Positions 6,507-15,652 of a stretch of 64,000 nt of DNA are shown here, in pieces. This DNA is from Bradyrhizobium sp. JYMT SZCCT0180. Its GTDB lineage: Bacteria > Pseudomonadota > Alphaproteobacteria > Rhizobiales > Xanthobacteraceae. The notes below the pieces were generated by a model that saw nothing but the letters and a program-made list of their open reading frames with translations, was not told the origin of the DNA and searched no databases. Position 1 is the first letter of the stretch; the number at the start of each line of letters is the position of its first letter. A program made the position numbers and the translations under genes. The DNA is taken from the NCBI RefSeq assembly GCF_018130165.1, contig NZ_JAFCLZ010000019.1:124001-188000 (forward strand), in the 5' to 3' direction.

Positions 6507-8945
6507 ATGGGACGAAGTAAAATGGGCGCGCGATTCCTGTTTATCGGGACAATATCACTGTGTCTGGTTCCCGGGAGTGACTGTGCTCAAGCCCAGGATG
6601 CGCGCGGTTCGACCGAGGTCCTTCCCGCCATCGAGGTGGTTTCGCCGGGGACAGCCGCCAGGCCCGCCCGCAGCAGAAATGCGCCTCGGGCAACCAGAAG
6701 CACCCGCAGGGTTTTGATTTATCCAACCGCGCCGACGCCGACGGTGGGTTCCGGAATGGACGTCGACAAGGTGGCGGCAAGCGTCAATGCGGTGGGGGCC
6801 GGACAGATTGCGCGCACCGGCTCGCTCAACATCGCGGACGCATTACAGCAACAGGTGCCGGGTATCATCATCAGTGATACGACCGGAAATCCATTTATGC
6901 CCGACATACAGTTTCGGGGTTTCGTTGCATCACCGGTCGCCGGTACGCCGCAGGGACTGGCGGTTTACCAGAACGGCGTGCGCGTCAACGAAGCGTTCGG
7001 CGATACCGTCAATTGGGACTTGATCCCGACAGCCGCGATCAGGTCGGTCACCGTCGTCACCAACAATCCCGCCTTCGGTCTCAATGCGCTGGGCGGTGCC
7101 GTCAACGTCCAGATGAAGGATGGCTTCAACTATCGTGGCGCCGAAATCAACACGATGGGCGGTTCGTTCGGGCGCATCCAGAGTTCGGCGCAGTATGGCA
7201 AGCAGGTCGACAATTTTTCCGTCTATGGCGCGCTGGAAGGCGTGCGTGACAACGGCTTTCGCAATTTTTCGGAGTCGGCTATTCGCCGGTTCTACGGCGA
7301 TGTCGGCTACCGGACCGATAGCAGTGAATTTCACCTCAACGTGGGCCTGGCCAAAAACAATTTCGGCGCGGCTGCGACGGTGCCGGTTGAATTGCTGCAG
7401 AATTACTGGGGCGCCACCTACACCACGCCGCAGACGACATCCAACCAGGTTGCCTATGCCAATCTGACCGGAAAGGTCGAGGCCACGCCGACCTGGACGA
7501 TCGAAGGCTCGGCGCGCGTCCGCGCATTCAGGCAAAAAACGGTGGACGGCAATCCAACCGAGACGGAGCGATGTGGCGCCGATCCGGGCCTGCTTTGCTT
7601 TAACGACGACGACGTCCCGGCGAATGGCCTGAACGGCGCCCAGCTCGCCAATCCCTTCCCCGACAACGCCGTGCTGGGACAGATCGACCGGACCACGACC
7701 CGTTCGGTCACGACGGGGGCAACCCTGCAGGCCACCAATACCGACCAGCTGTTTGGGCATAACAACCAGTTCATGGTTGGCGCCAGTATCGACTCCGGCG
7801 TCACCCGATTCGGGGCCAGCGCGGAGCTTGGAACCATCGGTTCAAACTACGTCGTCAATGGCAGCGGCATCTATCTCGGGCCATCCGGCGAGCCGATTTC
7901 GATCGGTCCGGTTTCGCTTCGCGCCACCAACCGGTACACCGGGCTCTACGCGTCAGACACGTTCGACGTGACCGATAGATTTTCGATCACGGGCGGCGGC
8001 CGGTTTAACCATGCGCATATTAAGCTGGAGGATCAGATCGGTACGGCGCTCAACGGAGAGCATACGTTTACCCGCTTCAATCCGATGATCGGCGGCACCT
8101 ACAAGATCACATCAGGTTTGACGGCCTATGCCGGGTATTCCGAGGCCAATCGTGCGCCGACCCCGCTGGAACTCGCATGCGCCGACCCCTTGCGCCCCTG
8201 TCTCATCGCCGCATTCCTGATCGCCGACCCGCCGCTGAAACAAGTCGTGTCCCGTACCATCGAGGCAGGCTTCCGCGGAACGTCGGAACTCAATATCGGA
8301 ACGTTGAGTTGGAAAGTTGGTGCGTTCCGCGCAACCAATGCCGATGACATCCTCGCGATTCCGAGCCCGGAGCTGCAGGGATTTGGCTACTTCCAGAACG
8401 TGGGTTCGACACGGCGCCAGGGCATCGAGGCCCAGGTCAATCTGACGTCGAAGACCCTGCAACTCTATGCCAGCTATGCCCTCGTGGATGCGCGCTTCCT
8501 CGACACGCTGCAGGTCGGATCCAACAGCCCGTTCGCCGACGACAACGGCAATGTCCAGATCCTGCCGGGCAATCGAATTCCGGCGATCCCCCGCAACCGG
8601 ATCAAGTTCGGCATCGACTATTCGGTCACGGACGCCTTCAAGGTCGGAGGCGATGCGCTGTTCGTCGGCAACCAGTACTTTGCGGGCGACGAATCCAATC
8701 AGGCGCGGCGACTGCCGTCCTATGCGGTTTTCAACCTGCACACCTCGTATCAGATCAACAAGACGTTCCAGATCTATGCCCGCGCGGACAACATCTTCGA
8801 CAACCGCTATGCGACCTTCGGTACCTTCTTCGATACGGGCGACGTGCCGAATTTCACCAATGGCGGCGCGCCCTTCACCGACGCGCGATCGCTCAGCCCG
8901 GCGCGGCCACGCGCCTTCTACGCTGGCCTGAAGGCGACCTTCTGA
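6507..8945 (+). CDS. TonB-dependent outer-membrane receptor
   Basis: An 812-residue protein: an N-terminal signal segment (FLFIGTISLCLVPGSDCAQA), a low-complexity Arg/Pro/Ala linker with a possible TonB-box-like LPAIEVVSPG, and a plug domain at about residues 85-205 (GSLNIADALQQQVPGI, IQFRGFVAS, GLAVYQNGVRVNEAFGD, NPAFGLNALGGAVNV). A 22-strand barrel follows, ending in the C-terminal aromatic signature RAFYAGLKATF. It takes up a chelated metal or other large ligand across the outer membrane using TonB energy. Next to PQQ-alcohol-oxidation accessory genes, a role in uptake of a lanthanide or other metal chelate is attractive but inferred. A second ATG at 6522 is an alternative start. Confidence 0.93.
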   Translation: MGRSKMGARFLFIGTISLCLVPGSDCAQAQDARGSTEVLPAIEVVSPGTAARPARSRNAPRATRSTRRVLIYPTAPTPTVGSGMDVDKVAASVNAVGAGQIARTGSLNIADALQQQVPGIIISDTTGNPFMPDIQFRGFVASPVAGTPQGLAVYQNGVRVNEAFGDTVNWDLIPTAAIRSVTVVTNNPAFGLNALGGAVNVQMKDGFNYRGAEINTMGGSFGRIQSSAQYGKQVDNFSVYGALEGVRDNGFRNFSESAIRRFYGDVGYRTDSSEFHLNVGLAKNNFGAAATVPVELLQNYWGATYTTPQTTSNQVAYANLTGKVEATPTWTIEGSARVRAFRQKTVDGNPTETERCGADPGLLCFNDDDVPANGLNGAQLANPFPDNAVLGQIDRTTTRSVTTGATLQATNTDQLFGHNNQFMVGASIDSGVTRFGASAELGTIGSNYVVNGSGIYLGPSGEPISIGPVSLRATNRYTGLYASDTFDVTDRFSITGGGRFNHAHIKLEDQIGTALNGEHTFTRFNPMIGGTYKITSGLTAYAGYSEANRAPTPLELACADPLRPCLIAAFLIADPPLKQVVSRTIEAGFRGTSELNIGTLSWKVGAFRATNADDILAIPSPELQGFGYFQNVGSTRRQGIEAQVNLTSKTLQLYASYALVDARFLDTLQVGSNSPFADDNGNVQILPGNRIPAIPRNRIKFGIDYSVTDAFKVGGDALFVGNQYFAGDESNQARRLPSYAVFNLHTSYQINKTFQIYARADNIFDNRYATFGTFFDTGDVPNFTNGGAPFTDARSLSPARPRAFYAGLKATF

Positions 8946-8954
8946 GGCGAACCT

Positions 8955-9338
8955 TCACGGCCGGTTCCACCAGGCATGGCCAATCCATCCCAGCGTCAAT
9001 GCGCCTGCAATCCACAACAGGATGATGGCTGCCATTCCCGCTCGGCTGGTCGGACGATGCGCGGCCGCGCTCGCCTTGGCGCGGCATTCGACCATGATCT
9101 CATCGGGAATCAGCGTCACCATGAGCCAGATGCCCAAAGGGAGCAGGATCAACTCGTCGAGATAACCGATGATGGGGATGAAGTCCGGAATGAGGTCGAT
9201 CGGCGACAGCGCATATCCGGCAACGGCGATGGCGAGCGCCTTCGCATACCACGGCACGCGCGGATCGCGGGACGCGAGATAGATCGCGTGAGCGTCGCGT
9301 TTCAGGCCCTTGGCCCACGATTTGATACGAGAGAGCAT
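8955..9338 (-). CDS. DUF1232 (YkvA-like) small membrane protein
   Basis: A 127-residue protein with the YkvA/DUF1232 core DPRVPWYAKALAIAVAGYALSPIDLIPDFIP at about residues 28-58 (LSPIDLIPDFIP is diagnostic), a following helix YLDELILLPLGIWLMVTLIP, and a C-terminal transmembrane helix (MAAIILLWIAGALTLGWIGHAWW). The start ATG at 9338 gives the compact family length; a long upstream extension in the same frame lies over cbbR and is not real. It faces the TonB receptor tail-to-tail, 9 bases apart. Function is unknown for the family. Nothing in the context points to a link with RuBisCO. Confidence 0.85.
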   Translation of the reverse strand: MLSRIKSWAKGLKRDAHAIYLASRDPRVPWYAKALAIAVAGYALSPIDLIPDFIPIIGYLDELILLPLGIWLMVTLIPDEIMVECRAKASAAAHRPTSRAGMAAIILLWIAGALTLGWIGHAWWNRP

Positions 9339-9403
9339 TGCGGCTTCCAGTGTACCGGGGTCCTTGGCCATGGTAGCAGCGCGAGCGGAACTTGCGGGGC
9401 ATT

Positions 9404-10375
9404 TCAGCCGCGCTTTTTGCGGGTTGACGACCGGGTGAGACGCAGGCGGCCATAGGTGCGCGGCAGAAACTGCTTGCCCCTGGTAGAGAGGAAATCGAGC
9501 ATTGCCTGCGCCGGCGGCAGCAGGACCTTGTCCTTGCGGGTGAGCGCGAACCATTGCCGGATCACGGGCAGGCCGACCACGTCGAGGGTCGTCAATCGCC
9601 GTTCGTCGAGTTCGGTCGCGACCGTGTGCGCTGAAATGAATGCAATGCCCAAACCTGCGATCACGGCCTGCTTGATGGTCTCGTTGCTGCTCATGGCAAG
9701 GCCGATCTTGGGGCGAATGCCGGCGGTTTCGAACAGTTGCTCCATCAGGCCGCGGGTTCCGGATCCAGGCTCGCGCGTCAGGAAAGTTTCGCTGGCGAGT
9801 TCGCCCGGCGCGATACGGGATTTTCGCGCCAGCCGATGTCCGGTCGGCGCGATGATGACGTGGGGGTGGTCGCCGATCAGGTGAACGTTCATGTCGATGT
9901 CGGCCGGCGGACGGCCCATGATCGCAAAGTCGAGATCGTAGCCGCGCAATGCCGTGCCGATCTCCTGCCGGTTTCCGATCGAGAGCGTGACTTCGACGTC
10001 CGGATGCCGCTTCGAAAATCCTGAAATCATGAACGGCACGAAATATTTCGCGGTGCTGACGGCGCCCATCGAGATGCGGCCGGCGGTCTTCCCCGCCATC
10101 ATCGCCATCGTGGTTTCGCAATCTGATATCGCCGCCTCGATCCGCTCGGTCAGCGCCAGCACTTCGCGCCCGGCATCCGTCAGCAGCATGCCGTCGCCGG
10201 TGCGCTGGATCAGCGGCAGCCCGGCGAGTGCCTGCAAATTGCGAAGCTGCAGCGTGACCGCGGGCTGGGTGAGGTGGAGCTGTTTGGCTGCTGATGTGAC
10301 CGATCGGCTTTTTTGAACAGCGGCCAGTGCACGCAACTGGCGGATCGTCACTTCCCGCAATAACCGGCCTGCCAT
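9404..10375 (-). CDS. cbbR: LysR-type regulator of the Calvin cycle operon
   Basis: A 323-residue LysR-type regulator. The N-terminal winged HTH at about residues 8-66 contains LRALAAVQKSRSVTSAAKQL and LTQPAVTLQLRNLQALAGLPL. The periplasmic-binding-like effector domain follows (GRISMGAVSTAKYFVP, DLDFAIMGRPP, FLTREPGSGTR, SNETIKQAVIAGLGIAF). The IMGRPP and REPGSGTR segments are typical of CbbR. It is divergent from cbbF with 148 bases between them, the classic arrangement for CbbR, which activates the cbb operon in response to metabolites such as RuBP or NADPH depending on the organism. It probably also autoregulates. Confidence is high from sequence and position together. Confidence 0.95.
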   Translation of the reverse strand: MAGRLLREVTIRQLRALAAVQKSRSVTSAAKQLHLTQPAVTLQLRNLQALAGLPLIQRTGDGMLLTDAGREVLALTERIEAAISDCETTMAMMAGKTAGRISMGAVSTAKYFVPFMISGFSKRHPDVEVTLSIGNRQEIGTALRGYDLDFAIMGRPPADIDMNVHLIGDHPHVIIAPTGHRLARKSRIAPGELASETFLTREPGSGTRGLMEQLFETAGIRPKIGLAMSSNETIKQAVIAGLGIAFISAHTVATELDERRLTTLDVVGLPVIRQWFALTRKDKVLLPPAQAMLDFLSTRGKQFLPRTYGRLRLTRSSTRKKRG

Positions 10376-10385
10376 CGCCGCACCC

Positions 10386-10424
10386 TTTATAACAAAAACT
10401 TTGCCAAGACCAAAGATAACAAAA
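10386..10424. promoter_or_regulatory. Candidate CbbR-binding region in the cbbR-cbbF intergenic space
   Basis: An AT-rich block in an otherwise GC-rich region carries two copies of ATAACAAAA (10389-10397 and 10416-10424), 27 bases apart, within 50 bases of the cbbR start and about 100-135 bases from the cbbF start. LysR-type CbbR proteins bind T-N11-A sites spread over about 50 bases in the divergent spacer, and this position fits. The repeat is seen directly; the protein assignment is inferred. Confidence 0.5.
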
Positions 10425-10523
10425 TTTTACTAATTCGGCAAACTGCGTTTCCTTTGACATCGCGGATTGCCAAACCGGCGAGACGCTTCGAGAGCCCCGA
10501 AAGAGGGCACAGGGGAGACGGCC

Positions 10524-11564
10524 ATGGACGAGCGCGTGACGCTGCGTTCACATCTCGATCGGTCCGCGTTGCAGACGCCGCTGCATGGCGCTGCGCTTGC
10601 CGACGTGATCAAGGCGATTGCGTCAGCTTCCATCGAACTTGCCGGGCTGATCGCGGATGGACCGTTCGCAGGCATTACCGGACGGCACGGCGGCATCAAT
10701 TCCGACGGCGATCAGCAACGGGATATCGATGTCGCCGCCGATGAAATGATACGGCGCGCCTTGCGCGGCACCCCGGTGGCGGCGGTTCTTTCCGAGGAAG
10801 CGGCGCTTCCGGAAACCCTGCGTCCTTCGGCGCCATTCTGCGTTGCGATCGACCCGCTCGATGGATCGGCCAACCTCGACAACAATATCTCGGTCGGCAC
10901 GATCTTTTCGATCCGCCCCAGGGGCAACGACCTGCTTTCGACCTTCTTCGAGCCCGGCACGGCGCAGTGTGCCGCGGGTTTCATCGTCTACGGTCCGCAG
11001 ACCACGCTCGTCCTCGCGCTCAACGCGCGCGTCGATGTCTTCATGCTCGATCGCCACGCGCAAGAGTTCGTGCAGACCCGGCAGGCCGTGCAGATAGCTC
11101 GCAATATGCCGGAGTTCGCCATCAACGCGTCCAATCACCGCCACTGGCACGGGCCGGTCCGCACCTATATCGACGAGTGCCTTTCCGGCATCAGCGGCGG
11201 CGGCGATGCGGATTTCAACATGCGCTGGATCGGTTCGCTGGTCGCGGAGGCGCTTCGCATCCTGGTGCGCGGCGGCGTGTTCCTTTATCCGGCCGATGCC
11301 CGCCCGAGCTATCGGGAAGGGCGGCTTCGCCTGCTGTACGAAGCCCATCCGATGGCGCTGATCATGGAATGGGCTGGAGGCGCGGCGTCGACCGGGCGCC
11401 GGCGAATTCTGGAACTGGCTGCGAAAACCCCGCATCAGCGGGTGCCGCTGATCATGGGATCCGTGCACCACGTGCGCGACGTTACGGCCATTCACGACAG
11501 GATCGAACCGATGTTCGACAATAGCGACGCACCGCTGTTTGCGCGGCGCGGTCTGTTTCTCTGA
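10524..11564 (+). CDS. cbbF: Fructose-1,6-bisphosphatase class I
   Basis: A 346-residue enzyme with the FBPase metal/substrate motifs SEEAALPE (about residue 90) and DPLDGSANLDNNISVGTIFS (about 110-129). Other family blocks are FNMRWIGSLVAEALRIL and the C-terminal AGGAASTGRRRILEL. It dephosphorylates fructose-1,6-bisphosphate; the cbb isoform often also acts on sedoheptulose-1,7-bisphosphate in RuBP regeneration. The start ATG at 10524 follows AGGGGAGA at 10511-10518, a strong ribosome-binding site; in-frame upstream codons are ignored. It is the first gene of the cbbFPTALS operon and is divergent from cbbR. Confidence 0.96.
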   Translation: MDERVTLRSHLDRSALQTPLHGAALADVIKAIASASIELAGLIADGPFAGITGRHGGINSDGDQQRDIDVAADEMIRRALRGTPVAAVLSEEAALPETLRPSAPFCVAIDPLDGSANLDNNISVGTIFSIRPRGNDLLSTFFEPGTAQCAAGFIVYGPQTTLVLALNARVDVFMLDRHAQEFVQTRQAVQIARNMPEFAINASNHRHWHGPVRTYIDECLSGISGGGDADFNMRWIGSLVAEALRILVRGGVFLYPADARPSYREGRLRLLYEAHPMALIMEWAGGAASTGRRRILELAAKTPHQRVPLIMGSVHHVRDVTAIHDRIEPMFDNSDAPLFARRGLFL

Positions 11565-11577
11565 CGGGGCGATCGAC

Positions 11578-12453
11578 ATGTCACGGGCTCATCCCATCAT
11601 ATCGATCACGGGTTCGTCGGGCGCCGGCACGACGTCGGTGAAGAAGACGTTCGAGCAGATCTTCCGCCGCGAAAAGGTGGTTGCGGCCTACATCGAGGGC
11701 GACGCCTTCCACCGCTACAATCGCTTCGAGATGCGCACGAAAATGCTGGAGGAAGCCGAGCGTGGCAACAAGCATTTCAGCCATTTCAGTCCGGAAACCA
11801 ACCTGTTTGTCGAACTGGAAAGGGTGTTCCGCGACTACGGCGAATCCGGCACCGGAACCACGCGTCATTACATCCACGACGATGAAGAAGCGAAGCTCTA
11901 CGGCGCCGAACCGGGCACGTTCACCGACTGGCGCAAATTGCCTGAGAACTCCGACCTGCTGTTCTACGAAGGGCTGCACGGCGCCGTCGTGACCGACAAG
12001 GTCAACGTCGCGCAGCATGCCGATCTCAAGATCGGCGTCGTGCCTGTCATCAACCTGGAATGGATCCAGAAGCTGCACCGTGACCGCAACGCCCGCGGCT
12101 ATACCGCGGAGGCGGTTACCGACACCATCCTGCGGCGCATGCCCGACTACGTGAACTACATCTGTCCGCAATTCGCCGATACCGACATCAATTTCCAGCG
12201 CGTGCCGACCGTCGATACCTCGAACCCGTTCATCGCGCGGTGGATTCCGACGCCGGACGAATCGATGGTGGTGATCCGCCTGAGGAATCCGCGCGGCATC
12301 GATTTTCCGTATCTGCTGTCGATGATTCCGCACAGCTTCATGTCGCGCGCCAATTCGATCGTTATCCACGGCGCGAAACTCGATCTGGCGATGCAGCTCA
12401 TCCTCACCCCGCTGATCCTGCAACTGATGGAACGCAAGAGGCGCACGACATGA
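11578..12453 (+). CDS. cbbP: Phosphoribulokinase
   Basis: A 291-residue kinase of the bacterial PRK class (usual length about 290). The P-loop ITGSSGAGTTSVKK is at about residues 9-22. EGDAFHRYNR and the FYEGLHGAVVTDKV block (catalytic and Ru5P-binding region) follow, then VPVINLEWIQKLHRD. It phosphorylates ribulose-5-phosphate to RuBP. The start ATG at 11578 lies 13 bases after cbbF; an in-frame upstream start inside cbbF is rejected. The stop overlaps the ATG of cbbT (ATGA), showing translational coupling. Octameric bacterial PRKs are typically NADH-activated; that is family knowledge. Confidence 0.96.
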   Translation: MSRAHPIISITGSSGAGTTSVKKTFEQIFRREKVVAAYIEGDAFHRYNRFEMRTKMLEEAERGNKHFSHFSPETNLFVELERVFRDYGESGTGTTRHYIHDDEEAKLYGAEPGTFTDWRKLPENSDLLFYEGLHGAVVTDKVNVAQHADLKIGVVPVINLEWIQKLHRDRNARGYTAEAVTDTILRRMPDYVNYICPQFADTDINFQRVPTVDTSNPFIARWIPTPDESMVVIRLRNPRGIDFPYLLSMIPHSFMSRANSIVIHGAKLDLAMQLILTPLILQLMERKRRTT

Positions 12454-14480
12454 ACGCTCCCCTGTCCCGTATTGTCACTCGTCCGGATGCTTCGCACGCG
12501 GAAATGGCCAATGCGATCCGCTTCCTGGCGATCGATGCGGTCGAGCAGGCGAAATCCGGCCATCCCGGCATGCCGATGGGCATGGCCGACGTCGCCACCG
12601 TGCTGTTCTCGCGGTTCCTCAAATTCGATCCGGCCGACCCGGCATGGCCCGACCGCGATCGCTTTGTGCTGTCCGCCGGTCACGGCTCGATGCTGCTGTA
12701 CGCGCTGTTGCACCTGACGGGCTACGAGGGCGTGACATCGGACGAACTCAGGGCCTTCCGGCAATGGGGATCGAAGACACCGGGACATCCCGAGTATGGC
12801 CATACCCCTGGCGTCGAGACCACCACCGGGCCGCTCGGGCAGGGCATCGCCACCGCCGTTGGCATGGCGCTCGCCGAACGGTTGATGAATGCGCGCTTCG
12901 GCGACGACTACGTCGATCACTTCACCTATGTGATATCAGGTGATGGCTGCCTGATGGAAGGCCTCAGCCATGAGGCGACCTCGCTGGCCGGCCATCTCAG
13001 GCTCAACCGCCTGATCGTGCTGTTCGACGACAATGAGATCTCGATCGATGGCGCGACTTCGCTGTCGTGTTCGGATGACCAGCTCGCACGGTTCAAGGCT
13101 TCCGGATGGTCGGCCTGCCGGATCGACGGCCACGATCCCGAGGCCATCGCCGCTGCGATCGAACGGGCCCGCACCAGCGACCGGCCGTCGCTGATCGCCT
13201 GCCGCACGCTGATCGGCTTCGGGTCGCCGAACCGCCAGGGCAGCGAAAAAGCCCATGGCGCGCCGCTCGGCGCCGATGAAGTCGCAAAGACCCGCGATGC
13301 GCTGAACTGGCCGCACCCGCCGTTCCACGTTCCCGATGCCATCCTCGCGCAATGGCGCGACGCGGGCGCACGCGGGCATGCCGCCCGCCGCAGCTGGATC
13401 GAGCGGACCAAGCGCTGTGCCGCGGCGCGCTCGCCGTTTCACGATGCCCTCAATCGCAACCTGCCGTGCGGCTATGTCGACGCGATGGCGCTGCTGCGCG
13501 ATCGCTTCGCCGCCGAGCGGCCCAACATCGCGACCCGGCAGGCCTCGCAGCTGGTGATCGACGGGATCGCCGAGGCATTGCCGAATTTGCTCGGCGGTTC
13601 GGCCGATCTGACCCATTCCAACCTGACGCGCGCCAAGACGCATAAGCCCGTTCAGGCCGATTGCCTCAGCGGCAGCTACATTCACTACGGCGTCCGCGAG
13701 CACGCGATGGCGGCGGCGATGAACGGCATCGCGTTGCATGGCGGCTTCATTCCCTATGGCGGTACGTTTCTCAGCTTCGCCGACTACAGCCGCCCCGCGA
13801 TCAGGCTGGCGGCGTTGATGGGTATCCGCGTCATCCATGTGATGACGCACGACTCGATCGGACTGGGCGAAGATGGCCCCACTCACCAGCCGGTCGAGCA
13901 TCTGGCGTCGCTGCGGGCGATCCCCAATTTGCTGGTGTTTCGCCCCGGCGATGCCGTTGAGACCGCAGAAGCCTGGGATTGCGCGTTGCGCGCCCAGAAT
14001 AGCCCGTCGCTGCTGTGCCTGTCGCGGCAGGCGATGCCGACGTTCCGCGAAGCCGGCGAGCAGAATCTGGTCGCGTTTGGCGCTTACGTCGTTGTCGATC
14101 CGGAGGAAGGCCGCGACGTCACCCTGATCGCGACCGGCTCGGAAGTATCGATCGCCATGCACGCGGCCGAACGGCTGGCGAGCGTCAGCGTCCGCGCGGC
14201 CGTGGTCTCGGCGCCGTGCTTCGAACTGTTTCGCCAGCAATCGCGCGAATATCGCACCGCGGTGCTCGGACGCGTGCCGCGGGTCGGCGTCGAAGCCGCG
14301 GTCGAGGGCGACTGGGCACGCTGGCTCGGCGATGACGGCGAGTTCGTCGGCATGACCGGCTTTGGCGCTTCCGCACCGGCCGAAACGCTCTACCGCGAGT
14401 TCGGTATCACCGCGGACGGGGTGGCGAAGGCCGCGCTGCGCTGCATCGCGCGGGCGAGGATGGCGGTGAACGACACATGA
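12450..14480 (+). CDS. cbbT: Transketolase
   Basis: A 676-residue transketolase. N-terminal ThDP domain: KSGHPGMPMGMADVATVLF at about residues 30-48, HGSMLLYALLH, and the GDG-x-NN type cofactor motif GDGCLMEGLSHEATSLAGH. Pyrimidine domain: GIRVIHVMTHDSIGLGEDGPTHQP. C-terminal domain: LIATGSEVSIAM. It interconverts ketose and aldose phosphates in RuBP regeneration. The start ATG at 12450 overlaps the cbbP stop; a longer in-frame start inside cbbP is rejected. The position inside the cbb operon identifies it as the Calvin-cycle copy rather than a housekeeping tkt. Confidence 0.96.
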   Translation: MNAPLSRIVTRPDASHAEMANAIRFLAIDAVEQAKSGHPGMPMGMADVATVLFSRFLKFDPADPAWPDRDRFVLSAGHGSMLLYALLHLTGYEGVTSDELRAFRQWGSKTPGHPEYGHTPGVETTTGPLGQGIATAVGMALAERLMNARFGDDYVDHFTYVISGDGCLMEGLSHEATSLAGHLRLNRLIVLFDDNEISIDGATSLSCSDDQLARFKASGWSACRIDGHDPEAIAAAIERARTSDRPSLIACRTLIGFGSPNRQGSEKAHGAPLGADEVAKTRDALNWPHPPFHVPDAILAQWRDAGARGHAARRSWIERTKRCAAARSPFHDALNRNLPCGYVDAMALLRDRFAAERPNIATRQASQLVIDGIAEALPNLLGGSADLTHSNLTRAKTHKPVQADCLSGSYIHYGVREHAMAAAMNGIALHGGFIPYGGTFLSFADYSRPAIRLAALMGIRVIHVMTHDSIGLGEDGPTHQPVEHLASLRAIPNLLVFRPGDAVETAEAWDCALRAQNSPSLLCLSRQAMPTFREAGEQNLVAFGAYVVVDPEEGRDVTLIATGSEVSIAMHAAERLASVSVRAAVVSAPCFELFRQQSREYRTAVLGRVPRVGVEAAVEGDWARWLGDDGEFVGMTGFGASAPAETLYREFGITADGVAKAALRCIARARMAVNDT

Positions 14481-14514
14481 GCGCCTGCAAACAGACAACG
14501 ACACGGAGGGACCG

Positions 14515-15597
14515 ATGGCCAGGATCACACTGAGGCAATTGCTGGATCATGCCGCCGAACGCGGCTACGGCGTGCCGGCGTTCAACATCAACAATATGGA
14601 GCAGGGCCTTGCGATCATGGAGGCGGCGGCCGCCGTCGATGCGCCTGTCATCATCCAGGCCTCGCGCGGCGCGCGCTCCTACGCCAACGACATCATGCTC
14701 TCGAAGATGATCGACGCGCTGGAGGAGATGCATCCGCAGATTCCGCTGTGCCTGCATCAGGACCACGGCAATGAGGAAGCAACCTGCGCCACCGCGATCA
14801 AGCATGGCTTCACCTCCGTCATGATGGACGGCTCGCTCAAGGCTGACGCCAAGACCGCCGCGGATTACGACTACAACGTCGACATCACCCGCCGCGTCGT
14901 CGACATGGCGCACTGGATCGGCGCCTCGGTCGAAGGCGAACTGGGCGTGCTCGGCTCGCTGGAGCATGGCGGCGGCGAACAGGAGGACGGTCACGGCGTC
15001 GAGGGTGAGGTCAGCCACGACCAGCTGCTGACCGATCCGGACCAGGCGGTCGATTTCGTGCGCGCCACCAAGGTCGATGCGCTGGCAATTGCGATGGGCA
15101 CTTCGCACGGCGCCTACAAATTCTCGCGCAAGCCGGACGGGGACATCCTTGCGATGCGGGTGGTCGAGGAGATCCATCGCCGGCTGCCGAATACGCATCT
15201 GGTGATGCACGGCTCCTCCTCGGTGCCGCAGCCGCTGCAGGACATGTTCAACCAGTTCGGTGGCGAGATGCCGCAGACCTGGGGCGTGCCGGTCGAGGAG
15301 ATCGTCCGCGGCATCAAGCATGGCGTCCGCAAGGTCAACATCGACACCGACTGCCGGCTGGCGATGGCCGCGGCGTTCCGCAAGGTGGCGACCCAAAGCC
15401 GAAGCGAATTCGATCCGCGCAAATTTCTCAAACCGGCGATGGACGCGCTGCGCGACCTTTGCCGTGAGCGCTTCGAGCAATTCGGCACCGCCGGCCATGC
15501 CTCGAAGATCAAGGTCGTTCCATTGGCCGAGATGGCGAGGCGCTATCGCTCCGGCGCGCTCGACCCACGCATCGGGGAGATGACCCATGCCGCCTGA
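14515..15597 (+). CDS. cbbA: Fructose-bisphosphate aldolase class II
   Basis: A 360-residue class II aldolase of the Calvin-cycle subtype. It begins ARITLRQLLDHAAERGYGVPAFNINNMEQ. Zinc-ligand regions are CLHQDHGN (His at about residue 83) and the later GTSHGAYKF and MHGSSSVPQ blocks; a GGGEQEDGHGVEGE insert is typical of type IIB proteins. NIDTDCRLAMAAAFRK is the phosphate-binding end. It makes fructose-1,6-bisphosphate or sedoheptulose-1,7-bisphosphate from triose and tetrose phosphates. The ATG at 14515 follows GGAGGG. It lies 34 bases after cbbT and 55 bases before cbbL in the same operon. Confidence 0.96.
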   Translation: MARITLRQLLDHAAERGYGVPAFNINNMEQGLAIMEAAAAVDAPVIIQASRGARSYANDIMLSKMIDALEEMHPQIPLCLHQDHGNEEATCATAIKHGFTSVMMDGSLKADAKTAADYDYNVDITRRVVDMAHWIGASVEGELGVLGSLEHGGGEQEDGHGVEGEVSHDQLLTDPDQAVDFVRATKVDALAIAMGTSHGAYKFSRKPDGDILAMRVVEEIHRRLPNTHLVMHGSSSVPQPLQDMFNQFGGEMPQTWGVPVEEIVRGIKHGVRKVNIDTDCRLAMAAAFRKVATQSRSEFDPRKFLKPAMDALRDLCRERFEQFGTAGHASKIKVVPLAEMARRYRSGALDPRIGEMTHAA

Positions 15598-15652
15598 TCT
15601 TTTGATCCCCACGCTCCCGACCAGCCGCCGCACGCAACAAGAGGAAACCAAG

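Noticed and set aside
12936..14528. 530-codon minus-strand open frame opposite cbbT
   Set aside because: Antisense shadow of transketolase. No recognisable domain, signal peptide or ribosome-binding site.
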